A DNA stretch of 64,000 nt, taken from the NCBI GenBank assembly GCA_001184405.1, contig LFMX01000006.1, positions 54,792 through 118,791 of the forward strand, written 5' to 3'. A model generated the notes under the pieces. That model ran no database searches, had not been told where the DNA came from, and worked only from the letters and a program-made list of their open reading frames with translations. Below, piece after piece: positions 1 to 10,083 of the stretch. This stretch comes from Candidatus Burkholderia humilis. Its GTDB lineage: Bacteria > Pseudomonadota > Gammaproteobacteria > Burkholderiales > Burkholderiaceae. Within the stretch, counting starts at the first letter, position 1. Each line of letters starts with the position of its first letter. A program made the position numbers and the translations under genes.

Positions 1-102
1 AAATATTGCCCGCTAAGGGAGTTGAAGGTCAGTTGATGAACCCGAAGCCCCGAGGATGGGCTAGATCGGGCTAACGGAGGGATGACCGTCCTGTTAGGGC
101 GC

Positions 103-2081
103 TCATGCGTTTGGTAATGGGCGAAGCGGCCTGAATTTGTCGGCCCCGAATTTCCGGTCCCGCTGCCACACGTAGTCGCCCGTCAGATTGATGTGCTCCC
201 AGCCCAGCGGCAACAGATACGGCAGCAACGTGGAGTTAACCGGTACGCCCCGCGCCTGCATGGCCTCGATCGCCTGCTCGAGATAGACCGTGTTCCATAG
301 CACGATCGCTGCGGTTACCGAGTTCAGGCCGCTCGCCCGGTAGCGCTGCGCCTCGAAGCTACGATCGCGGATTTCACCCAAGCGATGGAAAAACACGGCA
401 CGCGTGAGCGCGTTGCGGGCCTCGCTCTTGTTCAGGCCGGCGTGCACGCGACGGCGCAGCTCGACATCCTGCAGCCAGTCGAGAATGAACAACGTGCGCT
501 CAATGCGGCCGATTTCGCACAGCGCCACGGCAAGTCCGTTCTGCCGTGGATAACTGCCGAGCTTGCGCAGCATCAGCGAGGCCGTGACGGTGCCCTGTCG
601 GATTGATGTCGCCAGACGCAACACCTCGTCCCAGTGCTGCCGGATGGGATTCTCATTGTAGGTGTCGCTGATCATTGCCACCAGCGCCGGATAGTCCTTC
701 GTACTGCCGGGCACGTAGAGCTTCCTGTCGTCGAGATCGCGAATGCGCGGCGCAAACCGAAAGCCGAACAAATGCATCTGGGCGAAAACGTGATCCGTGA
801 AGCCATTGGTGTCGGTGTAATGTTCCTCTTGATGCGCAGATCCGACTCGTGATACAGCAGTCCGTCCAGCACATTGGTCGAGTCGCGCACACCGACGTTC
901 ACGAGTTTCTGATGAAACGGTGCGTACTGGTCGGAAATGTGCGTATAGAACATCCGCCTCGGCTCGGCGCCGTACTTCGGGTTGATGTGTCCGGTACTCT
1001 CGGCGCGGCCGCCGGCGCGAAAGCGCTGCCCGTCCGACGACGGACGACGATGTGGTGCCGTCGCCCCAATGCGTGGCGAACGGATGAACGTACTGCGCGT
1101 TGTCCAGCTCGGCAAGCGCTTGCGAGTATGTCTCGTCGCGGATATACCACGCCTGCAGTCACGACAACTTCGAATAGGTCGTGCCTGGACACGCCTCGGC
1201 CATCTTCGTGAGGCCAAGATTGAGCGCGTCGGCGAGGATCGTCGTAAGCAGCAACGTCTGGTCCTTCGAGATTTCGCCGGTCTTCAGATGTGTGAAGTGG
1301 CGAGTAAAGCCCGTCCACGTCTCGACCTCCATCAACAGTTCGGTGATTTTCACGCGCGGCGGCATGAGGGACGTCTGATCGATCAACGCTTGGGCGACAT
1401 CGGGCACCGCTGTGTCCAATGGCGAAATCTTCAGTCCGGATTCGGTGAGCATTGCGTTCGGCAAATCGTTTGTCGCGGCGAGGCGGTTGACCGTTTCCAA
1501 GCGTTGCGCCAGCGTTCATCAAGGTAGCGATCGCAGTCGGTCGTGATCGGCAACGGGAGGCTGTTCTGCTGCCTGAGAGCTTCGAATTTCTCGGTGGGCA
1601 ACAAATATTCTTCAAAGTCCTTGAACTGCCTCGAGCCTTGGACCCAGATATCGCCTGAGCGTAGGGCATTCTTCAGCTCAGCCAACGCGCACAGTTCATA
1701 GTATCGGCGATCAACGCCGGTCTCGGTTACCACGAGCGGTTGCCAGCGCGATTTGATAAGCGCTGTCGGTACGTCAGCGAGCAAGCGCCGCGCACCGTCA
1801 TTATTTGCGGCACGAATGGCGTCGATGGCGGCCATCACATCCATCGCGGCAGGTGCCGCGCGAAGTTGCAGGACCTCCAGGAACGTCGGTACATATCGGC
1901 GCAACGTCGCATAATGATCGCCGATCTCATGCAGAATAAAGGCTTCCGGCTGGGCCAATTGCTCGGCCTCGGTCTCGTTTTTCGTGAAGGCATCCCACGA
2001 CATGACCGATTCGATCGCTTTGAACGCATCGTTGCCGTCTTCCCGCGCCTTGAGTAAGGCTCGGCCGAGCTTCCCGAACAA
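103..2081 (-). pseudogene. Tn3-family transposase (tnpA), decayed
   Basis: Remnant of a Tn3-type DDE transposase, which would catalyse replicative transposition. The last 224 codons are open to the TGA at 103-105 and contain typical C-terminal stretches such as [20 protein letters not shown] and [17 protein letters not shown]. Upstream pieces continue in other frames (for example [16 protein letters not shown] near 850-900, then segments at about 1159-1500 and 1431-2081), so at least three frameshifts are present. The N-terminal third of a normal ~970-residue TnpA is missing. No terminal inverted repeat was identified. Family assignment is secure; exact frameshift positions are not. Confidence 0.85.
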
Positions 2082-2380
2082 GTCTCAGGCCGTTGTTGAA
2101 CACTCGCCCTATAGTCATCTTTGGCGGCCTGTAAGCCGACGTATCCATTTCCCCGCTGAAAAGTTTCGTAGCGCAGCTTCATTGAGGGCTGGGAGCGCTG
2201 AAACCCGGTAGGGCTTAAATGAGCAGAGGAATACAACTGAGATGTACGTCACCCGAAACTGAAACCCAAAGAACGTGGTGACCAGCGGAATCGTTGGCTG
2301 CCGCAAAAATGGCGCGTTGCTCGCGAATAGTGGGGTTCGTGTTGAGATTTATAGATATAGAATTTATTGGACTACAATGC
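2082..2380. other. No gene seen
   Basis: Short spacer between the Tn3 remnant and the PIN gene. It has no convincing reading frame on either strand. It may hold unrecognisable 5' parts of the Tn3 transposase. Confidence 0.4.
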
Positions 2381-2806
2381 TCAGGCCAATGGGCGCAGCG
2401 TATTCACCGTTTGCGTGAGGCCCTGAGTCGCGAGAGTATCCAAATAATCGTCAACGGTCTTCGGTGGGCTCTTCAACGACTTGAGTTCGGCACCGGCATG
2501 CATAGTTGCGGCCACAACGTGGCGATCATTCGCGTCCGGAAGTTCGATCGAGGCGATAAGGTGCTCAAAGTTTTCGATCAATGCTTCGCGGACGTTTGCA
2601 TCCATTAGCTGACGCGTGCGTGCAACTGCCTCCGGCTTCAGATCCTTCCGATTCTCAAGTACATTTCTTGTCCACTCGTCGTGGATCATGTTGCTCCATC
2701 GAGCACGGTACAAGTCCGTTAGTGCGAGATGCATCAACAGGTCGCGCAAAGGAGCCGGATACAGAACGCAAGCGTCGTAGACTACAGTGAAGTTTGACGC
2801 CATCAT
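2381..2806 (-). CDS. PIN-domain toxin with internal deletion
   Basis: 141-residue PIN_3-type protein, normally an RNase toxin. The N-terminal half is typical (VVYDACVLYPAPLRDLLMHL with the first acidic residue; later PDANDRHVVAATMHAGAE with the central acidic residues). The sequence then jumps from AGAE straight to LKSLKSPPKTVDDYLDTL, whereas relatives have roughly 45 residues between these blocks, including a conserved segment that ends near a last catalytic Asp. I infer an in-frame deletion and probably an inactive nuclease. The start follows the antitoxin stop directly, as expected for a coupled toxin-antitoxin pair. Confidence 0.7.
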   Translation of the reverse strand: MMASNFTVVYDACVLYPAPLRDLLMHLALTDLYRARWSNMIHDEWTRNVLENRKDLKPEAVARTRQLMDANVREALIENFEHLIASIELPDANDRHVVAATMHAGAELKSLKSPPKTVDDYLDTLATQGLTQTVNTLRPLA

Positions 2807-3269
2807 TCAATAGCCCATCCCAAGCTCCTGCGAGTGGGCGGTGAGCTCGTCCAGCACCGCGAGACGAGCGTCGTCGATCCGCGTTTTGTAGTCGATAACG
2901 TCCTGATAGCGTACTCGGTGGTGAGTATTGACCCGTCGAAAAGGAATGTCGGCGCTTCTCGAGCAACTGGACAAAGTACGGTCGCGACACATTAAGCAAG
3001 TCGACAGCTTCTTGGGTAGTAAGCTCGGCGTGGATTGGAATGATAGATACAGCGTTACCTTGCCCAATTTCCGAAAGAACATCGACCATTAGCTTCAACA
3101 CTGTCGTGGGGAGCTTGACGCTGTGCATCTCACCCTTTTCATCCCTGAAGTCGAACTGCTGCGGCTCGGCCCGACTCGTCAGTGCAACAGCCAGATTTCG
3201 GCTCGACTCACGTGCGATCTCGATCTCTGCGGCTGAAGGTAGTGATGCTGGAGTTACGGAGGCGTTCAT
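2807..3269 (-). pseudogene. Excisionase-type antitoxin, frameshifted
   Basis: Antitoxin partner of the downstream PIN protein. The first frame gives about 105 residues ending in the helix-turn-helix LTTQEAVDLLNVSRPYFVQLLEK. A one-base insertion near 2954 moves the rest to another frame, which reads DIPFRRVNTHHRVRYQDVID and continues to MGY and a TGA at 2807-2809, immediately before the toxin ATG. Removing one base restores a continuous protein of about 153 residues typical of the family. The DNA-binding part is therefore split and autoregulation is probably lost. Confidence 0.75.
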
Positions 3270-3489
3270 GGATTTCTCTTGTTTCTTTAAGGAAGAATAT
3301 TATTCTAATTAGACTAACTAGAAATAATCGAAAGCACAACGAAATTCGAAACAACCGAAGCCATCCGGTCGCCACGCGTTGGAGCCTCTCACAACCAACG
3401 CCACATTCAATTTGACATAATGCCATCTCGCTTTGACACACACAAAGTTTGTTGCGACTTAGAAATGTCCGATTGAGGCTCTGCGGCGC

Positions 3490-4098
3490 ATGCTGTCGGG
3501 ATGCGTCGTCGAGGAGCCGATCATCGACGAACGTGGACTGATCATGGCAAGCATGTGCGAACTGGAACGGATCAAGCTCATCGAGGCAGTCGTCAAAGGC
3601 CGGCTGTGTTGTTATCAGGCGGCCGAGCGGCTGGACTTGTGTGTGCGCCAGATCAGCCGCTTGTGCCGGCGCTATGAAGCGTGTGGTGCTGCGGGTCTGG
3701 TTTCGGGCAAACGCGGCAAGACGAGCAATCGCGAGTTGCCGATCGATCTTCGTGCACAGGCGATGGCGCTGGTGTGCGAGCACTATGCCGATTTTGGTCC
3801 GACGCTGGCGCGCGAGAAGCTTGAGTAATGTCACGGCATTCGGCTGGGCAAGGAAACGGTACGGCGTTGGATGCGTGCGGCGGGCCTGTGGATCCCGCGC
3901 CGTCAGCGCCCGCCCAGGGTTTATCAGCCGCGTGCCCGCCGGGCCTATCTGGGTGAGCTGATCCAGATCGACGGGTGTGAGCATCGCTGGTTCGAAGACC
4001 CCGCCCCGCAATGCACGCTGCTGGTGTACGTGGATGATGCGACCAGTCGGCTGATGTGGATGCATTTCACCGCGAGCGAATCGACCTTCAGTAGTTAT
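3490..4098 (+). pseudogene. ISNCY-family transposase, nonsense and 3' truncated
   Basis: N-terminal helix-turn-helix region (CELERIKLIEAVVKGRL, CYQAAERLDLCVRQISRLCR) followed, after an in-frame TAA at 3826-3828, by the start of the catalytic domain (RRWMRAAGLWIPRRQRPPR, LIQIDGCEHRWFEDPAPQCT, VYVDDATSRLMWMHF). The reading frame is the same on both sides of the TAA, so a single nonsense change broke it. The gene stops abruptly at about 4098, where an IS110 remnant begins on the other strand, and the last third of the transposase is absent. Confidence 0.8.
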
Positions 4099-4099
4099 T

Positions 4100-4748
4100 T
4101 CGGCAACGCGTGCGTACGTGCCAATATGTCCAATTAGTGCGGTTGCCGTCAGCAGACCAATGCCGGGAATCTCGGCAAGGCGCTGACTGGCTTCGCTGTG
4201 CCGATGCCACTGGCGGATCAGTGCTTCTTCCATCACATCGATTTTTCGATCGATCTCCCTGACATGTTCCAGCATGTCGATTAGCAATTGCCTAAGCATG
4301 CTGGGCAGTTCGTTCGTCGCGTCCTCGGCCAGTGCGGGAATATCGGTCAGGTGCGCGATGCCTTGAGGCAGGATCAGGCCGTATTCGCCCAGCAGGCCCC
4401 GCAGATGTTACTGACTTGGGTTCGCATCTTGACCAGCAGTTGCCGGCTGACGTGCAGATGCAAGATGCTTTGTTGCTCAGCTGTCTTTATTGCGACAAAG
4501 CGCATATTCGGGCGTTGCACTGCTTATCAGCCTTACCGTATGCCCCATCGAAGCCAGCGTGCGTGCCCAGTAATGCGCGCTGCCACAGGCCTTCATACCA
4601 ATCAGGTAGGGGGCATAGACGGGTGAAGAACGGCACCATCTGAGACCGACTCAGACGTTTGCGCAACACCGTATGTCCTTTAGGCATCGACCGCGTGAAG
4701 CTGAAAGACGTGTTTCGCCAGATCCACGCCGATAGCGGTAATCCCCAT
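4100..4748 (-). pseudogene. IS110-family transposase fragment
   Basis: Starts at an ATG (4746-4748) reading MGITAIGVDLAKHVFQLHAV, the typical DEDD-transposase N-terminus with the first catalytic Asp. Later segments appear in other frames (KGHTVLRKRLSRSQMVPFFT, then LAEIPGIGLLTATALIGHIG, the start of the transposase_20 domain). It ends at about 4100-4113 against the ISNCY remnant, so the C-terminal serine domain is missing. Multiple frameshifts; a dead relic nested against another dead relic. Confidence 0.8.
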
Positions 4749-4916
4749 TTCGGGTACCTCCACTTCTCAGTTGAACGTCGCACGTCAACTTTGGCACATC
4801 TATGCCGATGGGTGGGTGGTGCCCATTCCATCTGAACAACCCTCAAAGCCTTATCCCCCAAGGCACTTCAGCTCAAACCATGTTGAGCGAATTGCAGGAA
4901 GCAGGCATATTAACGT

Positions 4917-5141
4917 TTAAATCCTGCATTTTTCGACGAGGTGCGGATGGGTCCGAAAACACCTGTAAGCGAGGGGGATTTCTTCCGTCAACCACTTCAA
5001 GCGGTTGGCGCGTCTGTTGGTAAACAGATAGGCGTGGTGCGGATACGCGGCACCGAACACCTTCACCACGCGCGCCAGCGTCGTGTCGAAGCCCGCTCGC
5101 ATGTCCAGCGGATCGACTGCTAGCCAGATCTCATCGACATG
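4917..5141 (-). pseudogene. IS66-family TnpB fragment
   Basis: Reads VDEIWLAVDPLDMRAGFDTT followed by FGAAYPHHAYLFTNRRANRL, the conserved core of the IS66 accessory protein TnpB (IS66 Orf2). The usual continuation after the RANR motif is lost. Only about half of the ~115-residue protein remains. An IS66 transposase remnant also lies at the far right end of the window, but they are not adjacent. Confidence 0.7.
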
Positions 5142-5525
5142 AATTATACCGCAGCCACATCGCGCATCGCGCAGCTTCGGAGACCGGCCAGTTCACCGTT
5201 ATCGACTGATTTCCTCGGCGAACTTCGACACGGATTTCGGTCGAGCCTATGTCCTTTGCCCCCATCGTAACAGAGACGAACGCGGGTGATGATGTCGATT
5301 CGGCCTCTGGACGCCCGGATAACCGCTTTGGAAGTCTGCGCCTTCTGTCTGATCAAGCCAGCGTCGCAACAGTCACGAATCTCGCGGAAAAATTGGCCGA
5401 AACCTAGGGGGCGTTGGCCAGTTGAACTTGCCATTACTAAAAACCGCTACACTTTTTTACCTTAAAACACGATTTATGTCACGTTACTATTGACAGGGCG
5501 CTCGGGCGCTTGATCCTCTTCTTAC
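5142..5525. other. No gene recognised
   Basis: Stretch of about 380 bases between IS debris and the DUF29 gene. Reading frames exist on both strands but none has a recognisable family, ribosome binding site or consistent coding signal. It is probably further mobile-element debris. Confidence 0.4.
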
Positions 5526-5978
5526 TCATAGCGGTTTTCCGTTATTGGGATGAAACTCTTGCGAGAGCACGTCATCAACAGCCCAAGGCATTACCTCCGG
5601 GAACGCATTGAGGTCCAGCCCTGTTTCATTGCTCGCCGCGCTGCGCGCCTTCGACCACACGATATCCAGCCATGCAGCATCTATGAACTTGCCGCGAAGG
5701 CTGGGGGCTTCATCCAGCACGTAGGCCACTTCCTTGCGCTGCGTACGGATCGTAAACTCCCAGCTTTTGCTGCGACGTGATGGCTGAAACTGCCATTTCA
5801 GCAGATGAGCCAACAGGACCGACATACGGCTCGCCAATTCGCGCTGTTCGCTTTTACCCACGTCCTCAATCTCCTCTGCGATGTGCCGAACGTCGATGGC
5901 GGTAAGTTCGCCTGCGCGCAGAAGTGCCGCCTGCTCGTTCGCCCACGCAACCACGTCCTGTTCGTATCTCGTTCCCAT
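5526..5978 (-). CDS. DUF29 family protein
   Basis: 150-residue protein of the DUF29 family, of unknown molecular role, common in cyanobacteria and in plasmids and islands of proteobacteria. Diagnostic stretches are TRYEQDVVAWANEQAALLRA at the N-terminus, HIAEEIEDVGKSEQRELASR and LLAHLLKWQFQPSRRSKSW. The length matches the family and no damage is visible. It lies just downstream of a broken HTH-like gene on the same strand and may form a two-gene unit with it. Confidence 0.85.
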   Translation of the reverse strand: MGTRYEQDVVAWANEQAALLRAGELTAIDVRHIAEEIEDVGKSEQRELASRMSVLLAHLLKWQFQPSRRSKSWEFTIRTQRKEVAYVLDEAPSLRGKFIDAAWLDIVWSKARSAASNETGLDLNAFPEVMPWAVDDVLSQEFHPNNGKPL

Positions 5979-5999
5979 GACCAGTCCATATCAAGACAA

Positions 6000-6257
6000 T
6001 GGTTAAATTTAAGGTGCATAAATGCACCATATCGACGTCCTTTCGAAGCCTTCCCGAGAGTCTTTCTAGCATGTGCCAGAACGTTGTCGGGCACGACCGA
6101 CGCCGTGCGCTATCAGGCAGGCAAGATAGGCTTTCCACGTCGATAACGCGATGGGGAAACCCTTGTCCCCTGTTCAGCACAGCAAGTGTATCGGCTTGCG
6201 TGAGTTCCGCTCGATCAGTGAGCGCAGAGCAGCGCCGTTGTCAATAACCTCGTTCAT
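6000..6257 (-). pseudogene. HTH-like regulator remnant
   Basis: Begins MNEVIDNGAALRSLIER at the ATG 6255-6257; after a frameshift a neighbouring frame reads LTQADTLAVLNRGQGFPHRV, and a third frame near 6094 reads DNVLAHARKTLGKASKGRRY. Joined together these resemble a small protein with a TQAD-type helix-turn-helix. The identification is by pattern only. It is the upstream neighbour of the DUF29 gene. Confidence 0.45.
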
Positions 6258-6347
6258 AGCCTTTCAAAAAGTGGTGCACAAATGCATCAAGGATAGCACG
6301 CGTGACGCCGTGAGTTAGCGGCGTGATTTGCCTTCCACTCGCCAAGG

Positions 6348-6629
6348 TCAACTGCAGCTAATGCCTTCGCGCATGCTGCGGGCGGACGCGTCCAGATAGG
6401 GCGAAACGTGGTCGAGGTGCGCATACCCCAATAAAATCTGCACTGTTTCGACCGATTGGCCGTTAAATATCAGGCGGGCCGCAAACGGCCTGCGGCCGGA
6501 ATGACTGCTGTTCCGATCTATTCGAATGTCCACCATTAACGCCCATTGCTGTGGAATTTGGCCCCAAAGTTGGCGATTCGGGCCCCTTGTCAACAACAAA
6601 TTGTCGAAAGCAACACGCCATTGGCGCAC
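6348..6629 (-). pseudogene. Tyrosine recombinase/integrase C-terminal remnant
   Basis: The last part reads ARLIFNGQSVETVQILLGYA then LDHVSPYLDASARSMREGI, matching the C-terminal catalytic block of XerC/phage-type integrases (LLGHA...HVSPYLD, with the nucleophile Tyr). The upstream catalytic part is scrambled across frames. It would once have mobilised a genomic island. Confidence 0.65.
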
Positions 6630-7146
6630 ATGATTTGTATGTCACATCAAAGCTTGCAGAAACGTCCCAATACTGACAATCTTCGGCTCGCCGAGTCTGG
6701 GTTGATCTGGTGGCCATCCCATTCGTCAACATTCATCCTACGGACTTCTGGATGTTGATCACCTGTCCATTTGGACAGGTGTGTGCGGTCGAGCACTCCA
6801 TTAGATTCTCATCACAGTCAGCGAAAGAACGAACGGCATTTAACTCTGAAAAAGGGCGATCGAGGTACGATATCGGGGGCGCGCCGTCAAAGCTGCGAAT
6901 TGAGGAATTCGACGTGTCGTTGATCGAGGAATTCCGGATGGTTTTGTTGTTCGCTGGTTTCCGACTTCGACAATCAGATTCTCAGCTGAAACCACCACCG
7001 CCTTCAATTTCCCGCCCCAACTCCCACGTACACCCACTTCCGACTTTTGCTCCTTCAAATCTCCAATTACAGGCAAGATCCGAAGTCTCCTACATTCCCG
7101 GTGCGGTTCAAATTGAGCCACAAAATGTTTACCCACACGAAGCAAT
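6630..7146. other. Intergenic, contains left 72-bp repeat
   Basis: About 500 bases with no supportable gene. It separates the integrase stub from the AT-rich biosynthetic islet and contains the left copy of the flanking direct repeat at 6735-6806. Confidence 0.5.
6735..6806 (+). repeat. 72-bp direct repeat, left copy
   Basis: Begins ATCCTACGGACTTCTGGATG and is 66/72 identical, by eye, to 12051-12122 in the same orientation. Its centre is an inverted repeat, ACCTGTCC-ATTT-GGACAGGT. The two copies bracket the islet with the peptide gene and its three enzyme genes. Confidence 0.85.
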
Positions 7147-8577
7147 TTAGCCAATATCATGGGCTAACCATAACCGAACGCCTTGGACCACACTGGTCCA
7201 ATCACCTTCGTTCGTTTGTCGAAAAACGGTTGCATTCTTGATCCACGGACTCGCGTTGCCCTCAATACCCCAACGCCAATCTCCAGAAGTGTGGGTTAGC
7301 ACGCAAGTTGGAACACCCATCATTGCAGCCAAATTGGCGACGCCTGAGTCGACTGCAACGACTGCATCCAGTTGAGCAATGCAAGCAGCCGTGTCGCCAA
7401 AATTCCGAATACCTGGCAGGTAGCTGCTGACATTGTCAACAGGGTCGCCGGCCAACGTTGCAACAGCTGGATGATGCAAATTTACAAAATGCACACGGTC
7501 TGCCACAGGCAAATACTGCACAATCGAATTGACTACATTAAGCGGCAGGCTACGGCGCTTAGCCCAACAACGCACTATGGCACCTGTTTCAGGCCAGTGG
7601 CGCTGAGCGCAATCCCAAAACAGACCCACCAAGTTCTTTCCAGTATGCTGGGAGCGTAGTTGGCTAGCCCAATTCTTCGCGATCAGATCCTTCTGGGGAG
7701 GAGCTTGGATGTAAGGCCGAAACCATTGTCCAGAGACTGTCTCCTGTTTAGCTTTTACCAAAGGCAAATGCAGCAGCGTCGCGTGCAGATGTGGCGCAAA
7801 CCTATTGACGTGCGGCTGAAGTTCGTCGGGCAATGCGGCATACAACTGCGCGGGATTAGGTGCACTAATGACCTCGCAGTGCGGCAGTGATGTCTGCATG
7901 AGTGCGTGGCTCTCTGGGTTGCTGGTAAACATGACACTCGCACCAGCATCTACCCAATCAGCAATACATGCGCCCAAAAGAAAGTTGTCGCCGAACCCAA
8001 GCTCATGTGTAATCAGAACACGCTTCCCGCATAAATCTGATTCGCCGTCCCACACCGGAATGTCAATCGGGCGGTAACTGAAAGACAACCGAGGAGCGTC
8101 ATTTCGCATCAGCCAATACGTGAAACCGTGCGGATCTCCCGCCTTAAGCATCGCCTCACCCAATGCGAATCCAACCGAGGCGGAGATCTCGGCATTAATC
8201 GATCCTGCCATCTGCCATGCCTGATTGAGCAACGTAATCGCATCCACCAGATCGCCTGCCATCATCAAACTCATACCTAGCCGTAGTCGGTGAAGTATGG
8301 GCTTGCTCTGTTGCAACGGGTCGCGTTCCCATGTAGCAACAGCTTCAGCGTATCGACCCAGCAGGTAGAGCGAGTCTGCGCGCCGCGTGATCGAAGCGGA
8401 GTCGTGCGGATTAATAGCCAACGCACGATCAGCCCATAGGAGCATTTCTTCCTCCCTCTGAAGCGCGACCAACAACTCGCAGATTTGGTGCAGGATTGCG
8501 CAATTCTCCGGTTCGCTCGCATGCCGTGTCTGCGCGGCGCGCAATTGCTGTTCCAAGTCGGGCATCACGATTGTCAT
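7147..8577 (-). CDS. TPR-glycosyltransferase (GT9-like) protein
   Basis: 476-residue protein. The first ~150 residues form tetratricopeptide repeats (ALAINPHDSASITRRADSLY, LLGRYAEAVATWERDPLQQS). The C-terminal part resembles GT9/heptosyltransferase-like domains: GKRVLITHELGFGDNFLLGA around residue 185-205 and VVAVDSGVANLAAMMGVPTC near 410-430. Proteins of this build usually glycosylate proteins or surface polymers. It is the last gene of the minus-strand islet operon, about 205 bases after the aminopeptidase-like gene. No damage is seen, unlike almost all of its surroundings, and its base composition is AT-richer. Its acceptor is unknown; glycosylation of the small peptide is one possibility. 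Confidence 0.8.
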   Translation of the reverse strand: MTIVMPDLEQQLRAAQTRHASEPENCAILHQICELLVALQREEEMLLWADRALAINPHDSASITRRADSLYLLGRYAEAVATWERDPLQQSKPILHRLRLGMSLMMAGDLVDAITLLNQAWQMAGSINAEISASVGFALGEAMLKAGDPHGFTYWLMRNDAPRLSFSYRPIDIPVWDGESDLCGKRVLITHELGFGDNFLLGACIADWVDAGASVMFTSNPESHALMQTSLPHCEVISAPNPAQLYAALPDELQPHVNRFAPHLHATLLHLPLVKAKQETVSGQWFRPYIQAPPQKDLIAKNWASQLRSQHTGKNLVGLFWDCAQRHWPETGAIVRCWAKRRSLPLNVVNSIVQYLPVADRVHFVNLHHPAVATLAGDPVDNVSSYLPGIRNFGDTAACIAQLDAVVAVDSGVANLAAMMGVPTCVLTHTSGDWRWGIEGNASPWIKNATVFRQTNEGDWTSVVQGVRLWLAHDIG

Positions 8578-8782
8578 GTTTGAGTGCTAGAGCGCACTAT
8601 TTACTTAAACAATCTGTGCTTGGTTACACGAGCGAGAACCACGCTCAAGTAAATTATGGCCTAGGAGCAAAGTATATCCAGCGACTTCGCCTCCCCTCGC
8701 AACTCCAGAACAGATCGTGCTTTATCAATCCGGTAATTTCGAGAACTGGCACCTTAGCCAACTAGCTACGCGGTGTAAACTG

Positions 8783-9745
8783 CTAAACTCGAAACGTTTT
8801 GTCGAAAATAACGACATCGTTGAACAAGATAGTTCCCGCCGAAAAAACCAAATCTAAGTGGTGACTACCACGCTCACCACCGCCAAGACCAAGGTGCAGT
8901 CCCGGATGACGCTCTTCGAAACTTGCGTTTCGACCATGCAACTTAACATTCAGATTCGTACCAATCCCAAACTCTTCAACATTTTTATTTCCCGGGCATT
9001 TTTTTAAATATAATTGAAAATCGTTCTCAAGCTGTTTGTTTGAGGAGTTGACGTCGATCACCTGACTTTTATCAACTTTAATTTTCAAGATCGAATTGAT
9101 GACACCATACTTAATGGCGAAAGGCACTGTGCTTAGAAACGTCCCGCCAAATGTAATGCTCCCGGACAAATCTACAATTCTAGTTGCGACCTCACCGGGC
9201 ATCAAATCGTAGTGGTTACGCCCATCCAAACTTTTCCAAGCCTGATCTTCGGACAATGTCCCGCATAGCGTGCCCCCGAAACCATCGCGGAAGGCTACAT
9301 GCTGCGCCGATGTCGCAGCATCAATAATCCTTCCATTTCTATCCGAAATGTCGTTAATATCTTCGAAGAATGCCTCTTCAAAAAATTCGCCATACTCCCG
9401 AAGAAGCACAGATTTCTTCCAGTGTTCAGCCATCTTTGGCTTGAGCGGATGAATGAACCATGGCCCGTGTGGGCTAATGTCAACACGCATAGAGGAGTCA
9501 TAAATAAAAATGAACATGTCACATTCATCGATCGCCCTCCCAACCCGCTCGAAATTCTCGCTCTCAAGGTCGACATAGATGAACGAGTATCCCAGGTCTT
9601 TTGGGCAGTAACGAATGATCGACTTAGCCGTATTTTTCTGATTTTTATCAGAACCAATTACAATGGTCGTGTCATATCCAGATTTATTGGCCATAGCCGG
9701 ATGTCCACGAACACACGAAAAGAAATTCTCGGCGCTTTTCTTCAC
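8783..9745 (-). CDS. M29 aminopeptidase-like protein
   Basis: 320-residue protein with the C-terminal signature of the M29 (aminopeptidase T) fold: a PGEVAT segment at 183-188, EEFGIGTNLNV at 257-267, EERHPGLHLGLGGG at 277-290 and HHLDLV at 295-300. E258, E278, H284, H295 and D298 are candidate metal ligands. The N-terminus is diverged from true M29 enzymes, so it may be a peptidase, a repurposed metalloenzyme or a peptide-binding protein. The start is GTG at 9743-9745, preceded by CAGGAG at six bases. It follows the 42-codon gene and its hairpin. The DNA is AT-rich and the gene is undamaged. Confidence 0.7.
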   Translation of the reverse strand: MKKSAENFFSCVRGHPAMANKSGYDTTIVIGSDKNQKNTAKSIIRYCPKDLGYSFIYVDLESENFERVGRAIDECDMFIFIYDSSMRVDISPHGPWFIHPLKPKMAEHWKKSVLLREYGEFFEEAFFEDINDISDRNGRIIDAATSAQHVAFRDGFGGTLCGTLSEDQAWKSLDGRNHYDLMPGEVATRIVDLSGSITFGGTFLSTVPFAIKYGVINSILKIKVDKSQVIDVNSSNKQLENDFQLYLKKCPGNKNVEEFGIGTNLNVKLHGRNASFEERHPGLHLGLGGGERGSHHLDLVFSAGTILFNDVVIFDKTFRV

Positions 9746-9782
9746 AGGCCGCTCCTGAATATCCAGCTTTCGAAATCACCAA

Positions 9783-9807
9783 ATGGCGGGGCGTTACGAC
9801 CCGCCAT
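9783..9807 (-). terminator. Hairpin after small peptide gene (attenuator-like)
   Basis: Perfect 8-bp stem (ATGGCGGG / CCCGCCAT) with a 9-base loop, 17 bases after the stop of the 42-codon gene and 37 bases before the next start. On the minus strand it is followed by only three T residues, so it is more likely a partial terminator or mRNA-stabilising hairpin than a full stop. Such a hairpin after a precursor peptide gene commonly raises peptide over enzyme transcript levels. Confidence 0.6.
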
Positions 9808-9824
9808 CGTCTCAAGCTACCTCG

Positions 9825-9953
9825 TTACGCCCAAAGGGCCGTCGCGAACGGAATAACCGCGCTCTCCTTCATCATCTCGACCCAATCTGGGTGCTGCTCT
9901 TCCTGCATCCATTCGATCAGCGGAAGATCCTGCGACTCTTGCTTGGCATTCAT
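9825..9953 (-). CDS. 42-residue peptide, candidate RiPP precursor
   Basis: ATG at 9951-9953, stop TAA at 9825-9827. It has the best ribosome binding site in the islet, AAAGGAGGAAG, seven bases or so before the ATG. The first ~30 residues are acidic and glutamate/glutamine-rich with two Trp and several Met, like a leader; the last twelve are SAVIPFATALWA, hydrophobic and Trp-containing, like a core. There is no Cys and no signal-peptide charge pattern. It sits between a PLP enzyme and an M29-like protein with a hairpin just downstream. I recognise no known family. It is inferred to be a precursor of a ribosomally made, modified peptide; a small regulatory or structural protein is the alternative. 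Confidence 0.7.
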   Translation of the reverse strand: MNAKQESQDLPLIEWMQEEQHPDWVEMMKESAVIPFATALWA

Positions 9954-10083
9954 TTCAACTTCCTCCTTTAAGAGATTGAACTACAGACATCGCGCCCACC
10001 TCAACAAGACGAGAGTCGGCTAGCGATCCATTAAGCGCAAAAATAGCGCAAATTCATATAAATTTAACTTAGTATCGAGCAAA

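Noticed and set aside
5144..5434. 96-codon minus-strand frame near the IS66 TnpB remnant
   Set aside because: No recognisable domain, no ribosome binding site, and the opposite strand is equally open; treated as debris.
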